From positions 434,001 through 498,000 of the forward strand of contig JADJWP010000002.1 in NCBI GenBank assembly GCA_016716305.1: a stretch of DNA of 64,000 nt, written 5' to 3'. The DNA comes from Chloracidobacterium sp. (GTDB lineage Bacteria > Acidobacteriota > Blastocatellia > Pyrinomonadales > Pyrinomonadaceae). The position numbers and the translations under genes were made by a program. How positions within the stretch are numbered: position 1 is the stretch's first letter; each line of letters opens with the position of its first letter. Under the pieces are notes generated by a model that had not been told where the DNA came from, did not search any database, and saw only the letters and a list, made by a program, of their open reading frames with translations. Of this stretch, positions 50,734 to 58,016 are shown piece by piece.

Positions 50734-51960
50734 TCAATCCCATGCCTCGCCGCCCCGCTCGACGTAGTATCCGGCGGCTTTCAGGCGCTCCTGCAGTTGC
50801 TGGCCGTGTTCCTCATCCCGGACCTCGAGGATCGTTTCGATCCCTACGCTTCCCAGCGGCGCCAGCCAGATAGCTCTCTGATGATAGACCTCGATCACGT
50901 TCGCGTGATTTTCAGCGACGATACGCAGCATTCCCGCAAGCGATCCCGGACGGTCCGGAACTAAAACTTTCAGAATGATATAACGCCCGTTGCGTACGAG
51001 CACCTGTTCGATGATGCGGGCAAGCAGATTGCCGTCGATATTTCCGCCGCATAGCACAGCGCAAACTCGATCTTCAGGTTTCAGCTTGACCTTTCCGGCG
51101 ATCAAGGCGGCGACACCGGCCGCTCCGGCGCCTTCGACGACCAGGTGCGCGTTCTGCGCAAGGTGAAATATCGCGTCCGATATTTCCTCTTCGCTGACCT
51201 CGACCAGCTCATCGACCTTATCTTTGATGATGGCCAGAGTACGCTCAGCCGGACGCTTTATCGCGATCCCGTCAGCTATCGTCGGTTTGTAATCGATCTC
51301 GACCGGTTTTCCCGCCGCCAGCGATGCCTTTACAGGCGCAACATTCGCCGCCTGGACACCTATCACGCGGACGTTTGGTATCAATTCCTTCACGGCGATC
51401 GCAATACCTGAAATTATCCCGCCCCCGCCGATCGGAACGACAACGACCGTCACATCGCCTCGAGACTCGGCTATTTCAAGCCCGATAGTGCCCTGGCCGG
51501 CAATTATTTTGTCATCATCAAACGCATGGACATAAGTGAATCCATGTTCCTGCTGTAGGGAACGCGAGTGATCGACCGCTTCGTCGAAAGTGACGCCCTG
51601 CATTATCACTTCGGCACCGAGTGCCTTGGTGGCAACGATCTTTGTCAGCGGCGCAAATTCAGGCAGAACGATGGTCGCTTTGATGCCGTTGAGCTTTGCC
51701 GCAAGCGCAACGCCCTGCGCATGGTTCCCGGCGGAGGCCGTTATAACCCCTCGCGACTTCTCTTCATCCGATAACTGCGAGATCTTGTTAAACGCCCCGC
51801 GGATCTTGAAAGAACCGGCCCGCTGGAGGTTTTCGGCCTTCAAATAGATCCTCGAACCGATCGAATTCGTCAGCTTTTCGTCCTTGATGATCGGTGTTGT
51901 GTGTACGACCTCGCCGATCCTTTTTCGGGCGGAAATAATGTCTGTGATGCTAACCGTCAT
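50734..51960 (-). CDS. ilvA: Threonine ammonia-lyase with C-terminal ACT domain
   Basis: PLP enzyme that deaminates threonine to 2-oxobutyrate. The 408-residue protein shows the PLP Lys in AGSFKIRGAFN, TASAGNHAQGVA, VPIGGGGIISGIA and VLCGGN. One C-terminal ACT domain (ILKVLVPDRPGSLAGMLRIV) is present. A single ACT domain and about 400 residues fit the catabolic or short biosynthetic type rather than the 510-residue IlvA with two regulatory domains. With tdh and kbl in the same window, threonine can be degraded by two routes. It ends four bases from the transglycosylase stop. Confidence 0.94.
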   Translation of the reverse strand: MTVSITDIISARKRIGEVVHTTPIIKDEKLTNSIGSRIYLKAENLQRAGSFKIRGAFNKISQLSDEEKSRGVITASAGNHAQGVALAAKLNGIKATIVLPEFAPLTKIVATKALGAEVIMQGVTFDEAVDHSRSLQQEHGFTYVHAFDDDKIIAGQGTIGLEIAESRGDVTVVVVPIGGGGIISGIAIAVKELIPNVRVIGVQAANVAPVKASLAAGKPVEIDYKPTIADGIAIKRPAERTLAIIKDKVDELVEVSEEEISDAIFHLAQNAHLVVEGAGAAGVAALIAGKVKLKPEDRVCAVLCGGNIDGNLLARIIEQVLVRNGRYIILKVLVPDRPGSLAGMLRIVAENHANVIEVYHQRAIWLAPLGSVGIETILEVRDEEHGQQLQERLKAAGYYVERGGEAWD

Positions 51961-52471
51961 GTTGCGTTGAATTATAAGACAACTATCGCAAAATCATAAT
52001 TGGAAATTCGGATTTGAGGTTTGCCGGGCAAGTTCGCGGCGGATGTTAATGGCGCTTTTTTCGAAAGCGATCTGGAACGGCGATTCGATAGATCTTAAGC
52101 GAGCCGGGTCGAAGCAGTCTGAGCGCAATAAGAACAGGACGCCCGGCCGGAACAAAGGTTAGATATATGAAGTAGACCTGAGGTTATGTACTGCGGAATT
52201 AGAAGAGAGATCTGTGCCCTGGCCGAGCGTCCTGTTCAGTTGTCAATTTGTATCTGTTGCTTCCTACGACACCATTGCGTTGGAAGTTCGATTTATTCCA
52301 TCCTTTAACGCGACTTCCGATCGAATTTCGTATCATCCGCGGCCCAATCATTTAGACGCAGCCATCCGGAATTTACGGACATGCTCGTGTTGGTTTCGAA
52401 ATCGACCGGAAGTCCTGCAAATTTTCCCGATAATCGGATATATTAGATTCAGCAAGAATACGGAGGACAAT
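51961..52471. other. Long intergenic region with an imperfect inverted repeat
   Basis: 510 bases between divergent ilvA and the SPFH gene, without a credible gene; the in-frame extension of the SPFH gene to 52214 lacks family sequence. The notable element is an inverted repeat: GAACAGGACGCCCGGCCGG (52132-52150) with CCTGGCCGAGCGTCCTGTTC (52218-52237), one mismatch and one G-U, enclosing about 67 bases. It could be part of a structured RNA or a remnant of a small mobile repeat. Confidence 0.55.
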
Positions 52472-53488
52472 ATGGAGATAATTGGCGGACTTGGAGCAAT
52501 TTTTCTGCTTTTCCTGGGAATCGCACTTCTGACCATTGCGTGGAAGACGGTCAAGATCGTGCCCCAGTCAAGTGTCTTGTTGATCGAACGGCTAGGAAAG
52601 TTTCACCGTGTGGCGTCGAGCGGCCTGAATATCATTGTCCCGTTCTTTGAATCGCCGCGAGCGGTGTATTGGACGAACGTAAGGCCCGGGATCACGTCCA
52701 TCGACCTTCGTGAACAGTATATCGACCTTCCGCCGCAACCGGTCATTACACGCGACAATGTCACGATCAACGTAGACTCGGTCGTCTATTGGATGATCAC
52801 GGACCCGATCAAATCGGTTTACGAGATCAACGATCTGGTCGGTAGTCTGGTTCAATTGACGATCACCGGCATGCGATCGGTAATGGGCGAAATGGACCTC
52901 GACCACACCCTTTCGAATCGCGACGCGATAAACTCGAAGCTTCGGTTGATCCTCGATGAAGCAACCGACAAATGGGGTGTAAAGGTGACCCGCGTCGACG
53001 TCAAGAACATCAATCCTCCCGAAGATGTCCGCATCACGATGGAGAAGCAGATGACGGCCGAACGAAATCGCCGCGCTTTGATCCTTCAGGCCGAGGGCGA
53101 TAAGCAGGCCGCAATTACGCGTGCCGAAGGCGAAAAGCAGGCCGCAGTTACTCGTTCAGAGGGCAACAAACAGTCTGCGATCCTCGACGCTGAAGGTGCT
53201 GCTCAAGCACGCCTCACGGCAGCTAATGCCGAGGCACAGGCTATCGCCCAGATCGCCAAGGCGATCGGCAGCGCCGAGCAGACCGCGCAATACCTTATAA
53301 CCTCACGATACGTCGATTCGCTGCGTGATATGACGCGAACACAGAATTCGAAAGTGATCTTTATGCCGATGGAAACGTCCACAATGCTCTCGAGTATCGG
53401 AGCGATCAAGGAAGTACTCGCCGAAACGGGCGAGAAAAAGGAAGAACTGCCAGCTCCGCCTCGCAGCCCGCGAGAACTTAATCGGTAG
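52472..53488 (+). CDS. SPFH/band-7 (stomatin-like) membrane protein
   Basis: A 338-residue protein of the slipin/stomatin type, which forms membrane-associated oligomeric rings linked to membrane microdomains and protease control. One N-terminal membrane segment (GAIFLLFLGIALLTIAW) is followed by the SPFH domain (VLLIERLGKFHRVASSGLNI, REQYIDLPPQPVITRDNVTI). A coiled coil with repeated AEGDKQAAITRAEGEKQAAV-type heptads follows, then a short Pro-rich tail. ATG 52472 has GGAGGA upstream. The glutathione peroxidase gene follows closely on the same strand and probably shares the transcript. Confidence 0.93.
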   Translation: MEIIGGLGAIFLLFLGIALLTIAWKTVKIVPQSSVLLIERLGKFHRVASSGLNIIVPFFESPRAVYWTNVRPGITSIDLREQYIDLPPQPVITRDNVTINVDSVVYWMITDPIKSVYEINDLVGSLVQLTITGMRSVMGEMDLDHTLSNRDAINSKLRLILDEATDKWGVKVTRVDVKNINPPEDVRITMEKQMTAERNRRALILQAEGDKQAAITRAEGEKQAAVTRSEGNKQSAILDAEGAAQARLTAANAEAQAIAQIAKAIGSAEQTAQYLITSRYVDSLRDMTRTQNSKVIFMPMETSTMLSSIGAIKEVLAETGEKKEELPAPPRSPRELNR

Positions 53489-53517
53489 TGGTAGTTTCGT
53501 GTAGGAGGCTTGATCTT

Positions 53518-54141
53518 GTGCGATCTACATTTGTAACCATGCTGAAGCTTTTAGGTATAGTGTTGAGTCTCGGTGTCATGGCTGTCCTGGTTGCAGCCTA
53601 TTCCTACGGCTTTATTTTCAACCCGTCTCCGGCCGAACGGGTCAAGGAAAGTTCGATGTACGAATTCACGTTGAAGGATATTGACGGAAATGACGTCAAG
53701 CTCGATGCATACAAAGGCAAAGTGGTGATGCTGGTAAATACCGCCAGCCGGTGCGGACTTACCTCGCAATACGAAGGGCTGCAAGGCATCTTCGATAAAT
53801 ACAAGGAGAAGGGCTTTACTGTCCTCGGCTTCCCTGCCAACAACTTTCTTGGTCAGGAGCCCGGGACCGAGAAGGAGATAAAGGAATTTTGCACCCTCAA
53901 TTACAAGGTCAGCTTTCCAATGTTCAGCAAGATCTCGGTAAAGGGTTCGGATCAGCATCCACTCTACCGCTTTCTTACCCATAAGGAAACCAATCCCGGC
54001 TTTGACGGCGACATCGCATGGAACTTCGAGAAGTTTCTTGCAGATAGGGACGGCAAGATCATCGCTCGTTTCAGCCCGAGCACGCTGCCTACCGATCCGG
54101 AGGTGGTAGCGAAGATCGAGTCGGCACTCGCGGCCAAGTAG
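53518..54141 (+). CDS. Glutathione peroxidase family protein (Cys type), membrane-anchored or exported
   Basis: Thiol peroxidase that reduces peroxides, probably using thioredoxin as in most bacterial Cys-type members. The catalytic tetrad is visible: Cys in VNTASRCGLTSQY, Gln in GFPANNFLGQEPG, and Trp-Asn in IAWNFEKFL. An N-terminal hydrophobic segment (LLGIVLSLGVMAVLVAAYSY) suggests export or anchoring. GTG 53518 is preferred because AGGAGG lies nine bases upstream; ATG 53539 is also possible. It is probably co-transcribed with the SPFH gene. Confidence 0.92.
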   Translation: MRSTFVTMLKLLGIVLSLGVMAVLVAAYSYGFIFNPSPAERVKESSMYEFTLKDIDGNDVKLDAYKGKVVMLVNTASRCGLTSQYEGLQGIFDKYKEKGFTVLGFPANNFLGQEPGTEKEIKEFCTLNYKVSFPMFSKISVKGSDQHPLYRFLTHKETNPGFDGDIAWNFEKFLADRDGKIIARFSPSTLPTDPEVVAKIESALAAK

Positions 54142-54181
54142 ACAGCCTGGCGTCTATTGCCGCCGGGCATTCGATCGAGAT

Positions 54182-54220
54182 CCGGAGCGTCGTCCAGCTG
54201 CCGGGTCTTTTTCGTTTTTT
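54182..54220 (+). terminator. Terminator after the glutathione peroxidase gene
   Basis: Hairpin CCGGAGC / GCT-G-CCGG (one bulged G, eight-base loop) followed by GTCTTTTTCGTTTTTT. It closes the SPFH-peroxidase unit upstream of mltG. Confidence 0.7.
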
Positions 54221-54272
54221 GCAGCCATCGGTTCTGATATCGGCATCTGATAAACTGCTTCCTGACCATATT

Positions 54273-55343
54273 ATGAAGTTGATCAAGATCGCTCTTTTTT
54301 TGATATTTCTTGCCCTGGCCACACTTGCCGGTTTTGGATATTGGCTGAACGCGACGTTGAAAACACCCCGCGAACATCAGCGAACGGGCGAGTTCATCAC
54401 CATCGAGCGTGGCTCGACACCCGCTCAGATCATCGCCAAGCTCAATGGCGAAGGTATCGTCGGCGAACAGATGCCGCTGTTGCTTTACCTCAGGTTGTTT
54501 GGCGATGCGTCCAAATTGCAGGCCGGCGAGTACACCTTCCCGTCACCGATCACGCCGATCGATGCGCTGAAACTGCTCGAAAAAGGTTCTGTAAAAACAA
54601 CGCGGCTGGTAATCCCTGAGGGCTTTACTCGGTTCGACATTGCAAAGCGGATCGAGCAGCAATTCCCTCAGGAACCGCCGATGACCGAAGATCAGATACT
54701 CTTGCTGATGGCGGACACCTCGTTGATCAAAGATCTGGCCCCCGAAGCACGTAATCTCGAGGGATATATCTATCCCGCGACATACGAGCTGCCGCCCGAC
54801 GCAACGCCGGCCGACATCCTCCGAAAGGGCGTCGAGCAATTCAAGAAAGTCTGGAAGCCTGAATGGAACGAACGGGCACGCCAGCTTGGCCGGACGCCCC
54901 ACGAGATAGTCACGATCGCATCTCTGATCGAGACCGAGTCGCCGGTCGAGAGCGAACGTCCCGTAGTCGCTTCGGTCATCTACAATCGTCTTGCAAAGAA
55001 CATCCCGCTCGGCATTGACCAAACGGCCGTTTATATCGCCAAGATGGAAAAGCGGTGGGACGGCACGATCCACAAAAGCGATCTCGAATCAACATCGCCC
55101 TACAACACGCGGAAATACGGCGGCATTCCTCCCGGCCCGATCTCTAGCGTCTCTGAGAGTGCGATACAGGCCGCGTTGAATCCGGTCCAAACGGATTACA
55201 TCTTCTATGTCCTGAACGTTGCAAAGAATGACGGGTCGCACCACTTCTATGCCTCCGCCGCCGAATTCGAACGCGGCAAAGCTGAATATCAGAAGTGGCT
55301 GGCGGAGCAGCGCAGGTTGAAACGCGAGGGCTCGGCCCAATGA
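54273..55343 (+). CDS. mltG: Endolytic murein transglycosylase MltG
   Basis: Inner-membrane enzyme that cuts nascent glycan strands and sets their length. The 356-residue protein has one N-terminal membrane helix (IALFLIFLALATLAGFGYW), a LysM-like subdomain, and the YceG domain with LEGYIYPATYELPPDAT. The catalytic Glu lies in IASLIETESPVESER, followed by VASVIYNRL and the C-terminal DYIFYVLN. ATG 54273 is chosen directly before the membrane helix. The stop overlaps the HAD gene start as ATGA. Confidence 0.95.
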   Translation: MKLIKIALFLIFLALATLAGFGYWLNATLKTPREHQRTGEFITIERGSTPAQIIAKLNGEGIVGEQMPLLLYLRLFGDASKLQAGEYTFPSPITPIDALKLLEKGSVKTTRLVIPEGFTRFDIAKRIEQQFPQEPPMTEDQILLLMADTSLIKDLAPEARNLEGYIYPATYELPPDATPADILRKGVEQFKKVWKPEWNERARQLGRTPHEIVTIASLIETESPVESERPVVASVIYNRLAKNIPLGIDQTAVYIAKMEKRWDGTIHKSDLESTSPYNTRKYGGIPPGPISSVSESAIQAALNPVQTDYIFYVLNVAKNDGSHHFYASAAEFERGKAEYQKWLAEQRRLKREGSAQ

Positions 55344-56206
55344 TAAAACTTCTCGCCCTCGACCTGGACGGAACAGTACTTGATTCGCGTGGCAACATCC
55401 CCGCAGCGAACATGGAGGCTATCCGCGCGGCCGAAGACAACGGCGTGCTGGTCACAATTGCGACCGGTCGGAGGTTTCGCGATGCACGCCCGATAGGCCA
55501 GCGTCTGGCGCTGAATGCTCCTCTGATCACACACAACGGAGCTCTTCTCAAGTTTGCCGATAGTCTCGAGACCGTCGATTTTTCGCTGCTTCCGGCATCG
55601 ATCTCGACCGAGATAATACGTGTAGGTAAGAAGTTTGGCGGCGATGCTTTGCTCAGTGCGGATCCCCATGGAAAAGGAATTCTTCTGTACGACCGTATCT
55701 CGGACGACAACGTCCCGCTGCAAAAATATGTTCAATGGTCAAAGACGATGCACGGCAGTGAAGCGGAAGAATCCGTTCACCACGTTCATCTGCTCGAAGA
55801 TGTGATCGCAGACCACGAAGTGATACATATCTCATTCTCAGGCGGCTGCGAGCGAATGGCTGAAATGCAATCCATTTTGGCGGGCGAGCTTGGCGACACG
55901 GTCACATTGTTGGCTACCGTTTACCCGCGGCTTGATTTCACGCTTCTCGATATTCTGCCGGACAACGCATCCAAGGGAACCGGGGTTGCCAAACTTGCCG
56001 AACGCCACGGCATAGCCCGTGACGAGGTGATGGCGATCGGTGATAACTTTAACGACGTCGAAATGCTCGAATTCGCCGGAACCGCGGTCGTGATGGGAAA
56101 CGCCGATCCGAGTCTGCTTGAACGAGACGATCTTTTAGCAACGCTCAGCAATGACGAGAATGGAGTTGCCGCCGCTATTGACCGATTTATATTCGGAAAG
56201 TCGTAG
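55340..56206 (+). CDS. HAD superfamily phosphatase, Cof type
   Basis: A 288-residue Cof/YbiV-type HAD hydrolase: nucleophile motif LALDLDGTVLDS, ATGRRF, a C2 cap domain in the middle, NASKGTGVAKLAE with the motif 3 Lys, and the metal motif AIGDNFNDVEMLEFAG. It probably dephosphorylates sugar phosphates or flavin-related phosphates; the substrate is not evident. Translationally coupled to mltG by ATGA overlap. Confidence 0.92.
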   Translation: MIKLLALDLDGTVLDSRGNIPAANMEAIRAAEDNGVLVTIATGRRFRDARPIGQRLALNAPLITHNGALLKFADSLETVDFSLLPASISTEIIRVGKKFGGDALLSADPHGKGILLYDRISDDNVPLQKYVQWSKTMHGSEAEESVHHVHLLEDVIADHEVIHISFSGGCERMAEMQSILAGELGDTVTLLATVYPRLDFTLLDILPDNASKGTGVAKLAERHGIARDEVMAIGDNFNDVEMLEFAGTAVVMGNADPSLLERDDLLATLSNDENGVAAAIDRFIFGKS

Positions 56207-56286
56207 GCCGAAATCCCGAATTAGCCTTTCGGTCCCAATCGTGCTAACTTTTTTGTTTTGTAACAAACCTATTTTAGGAGCAAGTA

Positions 56287-56781
56287 ATGAGCAATCGAAC
56301 TGCAGTAATTGAGACCAACAAAGGAACGATAAAGTTTGAACTATTGGAACAGGACGCACCGAAAACGACCGAGAATTTTCGCCTCTTGTCCGAACGCAAT
56401 TATTACGACGGCGTGATTTTTCATCGGGTCATCAAGAACTTCATGATCCAGGGCGGCGACCCGCTTGGCGAGGGCTACGGCGGCGAATCGGCCTGGGGCG
56501 GAAGATTTGATGACGAGATCGACCGAGGTTCCGATCTTTATTCGGGCGTCTACGAAAAAGGGACCGTTGCAATGGCTAATGCCGGGCCGAATACCAACGG
56601 ATCGCAGTTTTTCATAATGCATATCGATTACCCTCTGCCCCCGAGCTACACAAAGTTTGGCAAAGTGATCGAGGGCCAGTCCGTCGTCGATGCGATCGCT
56701 GAGGTTGCAACGCATCCCGGCGATAAACCGGTCGAACAGATCGTTATGAACCGCGTCTATATTGAGGAACCCGCCAGTTAA
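56287..56781 (+). CDS. Cyclophilin-type peptidyl-prolyl cis-trans isomerase, cytoplasmic
   Basis: A 164-residue protein-folding enzyme of the cyclophilin family without signal peptide: VIFHRVIKNFMIQGGDP (catalytic Arg in FHRV), GTVAMANAGPNTNGSQFFIM and FGKVIEGQSVVD are diagnostic. A ribosome binding site AGGAG precedes the ATG. Its stop overlaps the dtd start by one base, and dtd in turn overlaps a second, lipoprotein cyclophilin, so three genes form one coupled unit. Confidence 0.94.
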   Translation: MSNRTAVIETNKGTIKFELLEQDAPKTTENFRLLSERNYYDGVIFHRVIKNFMIQGGDPLGEGYGGESAWGGRFDDEIDRGSDLYSGVYEKGTVAMANAGPNTNGSQFFIMHIDYPLPPSYTKFGKVIEGQSVVDAIAEVATHPGDKPVEQIVMNRVYIEEPAS

Positions 56782-57230
56782 TGCGGGCGGTTCTCCAACG
56801 TGTCTCTCGAGCCAGAGTAATAGTCGATGACGAGACTACCGGCGAGATCCGGCGCGGTTTACTGATTCTGCTCGGCGTCTCGGTAAACGACACCGAGCGG
56901 GAAGCAGATACGCTGGTTGAAAAGATCTTGAACCTTCGGATATTCGAAGACTCCGATGGCAAAATGAATCTCTCGTTGATCGACACAAACGGCGGATTAC
57001 TTGTCGTTTCTCAATTTACGCTTTATGCCGATTCGCGAAAGGGGCGCAGGCCGTCGTTCATTGATGCGGCTCGGCCCGAGGACGCGAATCGGCTGTATGA
57101 ATACTTCATTGCGAAAGCTCGAGAGCGGACCGAAAATGTCCGAACCGGCCGTTTTCAGGCAATGATGGAGGTCGAGCTCGTGAACGATGGGCCTGTGACC
57201 ATTATCCTCGACACCGATCAGCTAAAATGA
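56781..57230 (+). CDS. dtd: D-aminoacyl-tRNA deacylase
   Basis: Removes D-amino acids wrongly attached to tRNA. The 149-residue protein is full length, with MRAVLQRVSRARV at the start and the two active-site motifs SQFTLYAD and NDGPVT. The start overlaps the preceding cyclophilin stop (TAATG), and the end overlaps the next cyclophilin start (ATGA). Co-translation with two prolyl isomerases suggests a proteostasis unit. Confidence 0.96.
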   Translation: MRAVLQRVSRARVIVDDETTGEIRRGLLILLGVSVNDTEREADTLVEKILNLRIFEDSDGKMNLSLIDTNGGLLVVSQFTLYADSRKGRRPSFIDAARPEDANRLYEYFIAKARERTENVRTGRFQAMMEVELVNDGPVTIILDTDQLK

Positions 57231-57862
57231 AAAGTCTTATGAGAATAGCAGCTTTCTCCTTCTTTGCCATCGTTTTGATTTCTTTGACCGCATGCGACCC
57301 CAAACCTGCGGCAAACAGCAGTTCGACATCTGAGGTCAAGAAAGGTGTTGCCCCGGTCGCCGATAACGAGATCGCGGTGATCGAAATGGAAAATACCCCG
57401 GCATATGGCACGATCAAGATCGAACTCTACTCGAACATCGCGCCGAAGATGGTCGCACGGTTCAAAGAGCTCGCCCGTGAAGGTTTTTATGACGGCGTCA
57501 CATTTCACCGCATCAACCAGTCGGTGATCCAAAGCGGTGATCCAAATTCAAAGGACAATGACCCGACCAACGACGGACAGGGCGGTTCGCCAAAGCCCAA
57601 CGTTCCGGCGGAATTCTCGGATATACCGTATAACACCGCGATCGTAGGCGCTGCTCGCGGCACAGACGTCAATTCGGCAAACTCCCAGTTTTTTATCACC
57701 TTGAAACGTGAGTCCGGATTTGATAACCGTTATACGGTCTTCGGTAAGGTCATTGAAGGCATGAACAATGTTCGTACCATCTCGGGCGTTCAGCCACGCG
57801 AAGGTGAACGGCCGGTCGAAGCGGTGAAGATAAAAACGATCCGTATTGAACCAAAGAGCTGA
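57227..57862 (+). CDS. Cyclophilin-type peptidyl-prolyl isomerase, lipoprotein
   Basis: A 211-residue cyclophilin with a lipoprotein signal (LISLTAC, Cys24), so it acts on the outer face of a membrane. Motifs: GVTFHRINQSVIQSGDP, AIVGAARGTDVNSANSQFFI and FGKVIEGMNNV. The catalytic Arg in FHRI is present. It is the paralogue of the cytoplasmic cyclophilin at 56287, with dtd between them. The gene overlaps dtd by four bases. Confidence 0.93.
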   Translation: MKSLMRIAAFSFFAIVLISLTACDPKPAANSSSTSEVKKGVAPVADNEIAVIEMENTPAYGTIKIELYSNIAPKMVARFKELAREGFYDGVTFHRINQSVIQSGDPNSKDNDPTNDGQGGSPKPNVPAEFSDIPYNTAIVGAARGTDVNSANSQFFITLKRESGFDNRYTVFGKVIEGMNNVRTISGVQPREGERPVEAVKIKTIRIEPKS

Positions 57863-57882
57863 AACACGTAAAATACGCGTAG

Positions 57883-57958
57883 GCTCGCGTAGCTCAGTGG
57901 ATAGAGCGCTTCCCTCCGGAGGAAGAAGTCGCAGGTTCGACTCCTGCCGCGAGTACCA
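57883..57958 (+). tRNA. tRNA-Arg (anticodon CCG)
   Basis: Cloverleaf of 76 nt with encoded CCA: acceptor GCTCGCG / CGCGAGT (G-U first pair, as in the other tRNA-Arg here), D arm GCTC/GAGC, anticodon arm CTTCC-CTCCGGA-GGAAG (anticodon CCG), T arm GCAGG-TTCGACT-CCTGC. Decodes CGG. It lies 20 bases after the lipoprotein cyclophilin and just before a strong terminator, so it may be read from the same transcript. Confidence 0.96.
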
Positions 57959-57970
57959 GTATCACGAAAA

Positions 57971-57997
57971 AAGGGCGTCCATTGCGGACGCCCTTTT
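57971..57997. terminator. Strong bidirectional terminator
   Basis: Eight-base-pair GC-rich stem GGGCGTCC / GGACGCCC with loop ATTGC, six As before and TTTTCTTT after. It lies 14 bases after tRNA-Arg and 20 bases from the stop of the convergent C25 gene, serving both. Confidence 0.9.
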
Positions 57998-58016
57998 CTT
58001 TGATCGTCTGAATTGA

